A DNA stretch of 8,023 nucleotides, from the NCBI GenBank assembly GCA_947464515.1, contig CANHXF010000072.1:1-8023 (forward strand). The letters run 5' to 3'. Below are positions 6,127 to 8,023 of the stretch, one piece after another. Made by a program: the position numbers and the translations under genes. The DNA comes from Flavobacteriales bacterium. Lineage in GTDB: Bacteria > Bacteroidota > Bacteroidia > NS11-12g > UBA955. The first letter of the stretch is position 1. Every line of letters starts with the position of its first letter. The notes under the pieces were generated by a model. It saw nothing but the letters and a program-made list of their open reading frames with translations. It did not search any database and was not told the DNA's origin.

Positions 6127-8023
6127 ATGCGCCTAGGCTCAAAAAATCAATTATACATCTTGCTGTTGTTCGCGACCATCTTATCGTCGTGCAGCAACCA
6201 AGAGTCATGGGCTTACAAAGAGTGGCACAATACCCTTGCGCACTACAATACCTTTTTTAATGCCGAACAGAAATGGCTAGAAACAGTTGAAACAACCAGA
6301 GAAGGATACAAAGACGATTTTAGAAAACCCATATCGCTGATCAATTATGGCACAATCGACATCCTGAAAGGAAATCAAGCGGCGATGGACGAAGTCATTA
6401 AAAAGGCTTCAACCATGATCGACAAGCACCCGCGAAGCAAATGGGTGGACGATGCCTACCTGTTAAATGGAAAAGCCTATTTCATGAAAGGCGAAATTAG
6501 CGCAGCCATTGACTTATTCGAATTTGTTCAGTCGCATTTTACCGATCCCAAAATTCAATTCTCAGCCCAACTTTGGATTGCCCGAAGTTTCTACGTAAAA
6601 GGTCAATACGTGGATGCAGAAATCTTAGTTCAAAACGCACTTAAGAATCCGGAATTTCCCAACACCCTGACAACAGAAGCCAATTATTTGCTTGGAGCGA
6701 TGCAATTTGCCCTGGGTAAATATTCTCAAGCCGCGGCGCCATTAGAAGTTGCCTTGTTAGGAAAGCAAACCCGGATGGACAAATATCGCCTGCACTTTGC
6801 ACTAGGCCATTGCTATATAACATCAAAAGAATACGATAAAGCCGAAATCCATTACAGCAAAATAAGCAAACTCAACCCACCCTACGAGCTCGCCTTTCAT
6901 GCCCGGATGTCGCAAGTGAATATTTTATCGGCCAAACAGGAGAACTACACCAAAGCCAACAAGGTTCTTGGGAAAATGTTAAAGGACGATAAAAATGCCG
7001 ACTATCTCGGTACTATATATATAAGTATGGGTGAAAATGAATTGAAGGCGCAAAATGTTGCCATGGCCATAAAACGATTCAACCAAGCCATCCAACTCAC
7101 CCAAAATAACGAGCATAAAACCAATGCGTATCTTTCGTTAGGTAATTATTATTTCATTAACCACAGCTACGAGCAAGCCGCCAAATACTACGATTCGGCA
7201 AACAATATCATAGATAAATCTCATCCTGATTTTGAAGCGATAGTGCAACGAAACGACATATTAAGTGATTTGCTGAAAGAAGTCCTAACGATTTCAAACA
7301 ACGATAGTTTGCTGCGGATGGCAAAAGACCCAGATTGGCGTTCCAAGAAAATTGCAGAAGCCATCGAACGGGAGAAAAAAGCTCAGGATGCCGCACTAAA
7401 GGCGCAGAATATCGCGAATCAACAAAAGGCAAATTCGGGATCTCAGAATCCAGGCATGGGTGGACCCGGTGGCATGAATGCTGGCGGCGGCATGGGTAAT
7501 CCTATGGACAACATGGGTGCTTCGGGAACAAACTCATCCTTCCCTTTCTATAATCCTGCCAATCGGGCCAAAGGACAGCAGGAGTTTGTGAAAACATGGG
7601 GTACGAGAGAAAACCGGGATTATTGGAAGTACAACGGAAAGAAAGTTCAATCGGACAACGGCAATGGAAATGTGAGCCAAAATCCTGGACAAGGCCAAGA
7701 TAGTGGCAGCACCGTATCGAACAACAAGGGTAATAAAGAAAAAACATCGATCGATACAACTGCGATTCCGGCCAACATTTCGGCAAATGAGAAAAAATAC
7801 TATGCCGAGTTACCTTTAACTGCCGATGCGCAAACAAAAAACCAATCCGCGGTTGCACTATCACTCTTTGAAGCCGCAAAAATTTACCAAGATCGCTTAA
7901 TCGAATATCCAGAGGCAATCCGATTGTTCACCGAACTCGTACGTCGTTTCCCAAACTCGGAAAACACACCCCAAGCCTTGTATGAATTGGTGAAGTTGAA
8001 CAAGCAATCAGGAGATTATACCC
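6127..8023 (+). CDS. SprE/PorW family TPR lipoprotein of type IX secretion / gliding (partial, C-terminus beyond window)
   Basis: The frame is open for 632 codons from the ATG at 6127 to the window edge. Residues 1-22 are a lipoprotein signal: a hydrophobic run ending in the lipobox LSSC, with Cys22 the lipidated residue. TPR-like helix pairs follow at about 109-140, 147-172, 183-210, 220-246 and 331-358, then a Lys/Glu/Ala coiled coil (about 405-433), a Gly/Met-rich linker (about 439-468), and the family-typical block FPFYNP (472-477) plus KTWGTRENRDYW (489-500). A second TPR-like part starts near 575. HYNTFFNAEQ (41-50) is also typical. SprE in Flavobacterium johnsoniae and PorW in Porphyromonas gingivalis are needed for type IX secretion, and PorW has been reported to link the translocon to the PorK/PorN ring. 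No acidic surface-export signal follows Cys22, consistent with a periplasm-facing outer-membrane lipoprotein. Members I recall exceed 800 residues. Confidence 0.88.
   Translation, partial: MRLGSKNQLYILLLFATILSSCSNQESWAYKEWHNTLAHYNTFFNAEQKWLETVETTREGYKDDFRKPISLINYGTIDILKGNQAAMDEVIKKASTMIDKHPRSKWVDDAYLLNGKAYFMKGEISAAIDLFEFVQSHFTDPKIQFSAQLWIARSFYVKGQYVDAEILVQNALKNPEFPNTLTTEANYLLGAMQFALGKYSQAAAPLEVALLGKQTRMDKYRLHFALGHCYITSKEYDKAEIHYSKISKLNPPYELAFHARMSQVNILSAKQENYTKANKVLGKMLKDDKNADYLGTIYISMGENELKAQNVAMAIKRFNQAIQLTQNNEHKTNAYLSLGNYYFINHSYEQAAKYYDSANNIIDKSHPDFEAIVQRNDILSDLLKEVLTISNNDSLLRMAKDPDWRSKKIAEAIEREKKAQDAALKAQNIANQQKANSGSQNPGMGGPGGMNAGGGMGNPMDNMGASGTNSSFPFYNPANRAKGQQEFVKTWGTRENRDYWKYNGKKVQSDNGNGNVSQNPGQGQDSGSTVSNNKGNKEKTSIDTTAIPANISANEKKYYAELPLTADAQTKNQSAVALSLFEAAKIYQDRLIEYPEAIRLFTELVRRFPNSENTPQALYELVKLNKQSGDYT

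Noticed and set aside
7502..7918. Minus-strand open frame of 138 codons opposite the SprE/PorW-like gene
   Set aside because: Antisense to a continuous 632-codon frame with clear family motifs; no recognisable domain in the translation. The same applies to the shorter antisense frames at 6641-6826 and 7208-7432.

Overview
The window looks like chromosomal core DNA from a member of the Bacteroidota. Three things point there: the F-type ATP synthase cluster has the Bacteroidota layout, with a bactofilin gene and a 59-codon atpZ in front of atpI-atpB and an atpB with a signal peptide and long N-terminal extension; a SprE/PorW-type lipoprotein of the type IX secretion and gliding system sits next door; and the clearest promoter matches the Bacteroidota sigma consensus (TTTG, 19 bases, TAnnTTTG). 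Start codons are preceded by A/T-rich sequence without a Shine-Dalgarno motif, as is usual in this phylum. No mobile element, CRISPR array, tRNA or rRNA was seen.

Layout. Almost all of 1-6069 is on the minus strand and reads from right to left: a small membrane-anchored coiled-coil protein (6069-5695), bactofilin (5625-5203), AtpZ (5184-5005), an AtpI-like membrane protein (5002-4601), subunits a (4608-3481), c (3442-3176), b (3118-2630), delta (2619-2080) and alpha (2070-490), and the first 160 codons of gamma (480-1, cut by the window edge). Spacings are short: an 8-base overlap between atpI and atpB, and gaps of 2 to 18 bases at most other junctions. Larger gaps are 69 bases (promoter before the bactofilin), 38 bases (atpB-atpE) and 57 bases (atpE-atpF), the last holding a perfect 11-bp hairpin. 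The beta and epsilon genes are not in the window; in this phylum they are commonly encoded elsewhere.

On the plus strand, a divergent gene starts at 6127 and stays open to the window end. It encodes a TPR-rich lipoprotein of the SprE/PorW family, lacking only its C-terminal part. It has no stop in the window, so a start-to-stop ORF search would miss it.

How the parts work together: AtpZ and AtpI are thought to help assemble the c-ring and Fo sector; a, b and c form the membrane proton path; delta and b make the peripheral stalk; alpha (with beta) and gamma form the catalytic head and central shaft. The bactofilin and the coiled-coil protein belong to envelope and cell-shape functions, and SprE/PorW to outer-membrane secretion. 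Their neighbourhood with ATP synthase appears to be a conserved Bacteroidota arrangement rather than a new system. The main oddity is that the gene upstream of the bactofilin encodes only the membrane anchor and coiled coil of what is, in many relatives, an M23 peptidoglycan peptidase. I see no strong candidate for a wholly undescribed system.
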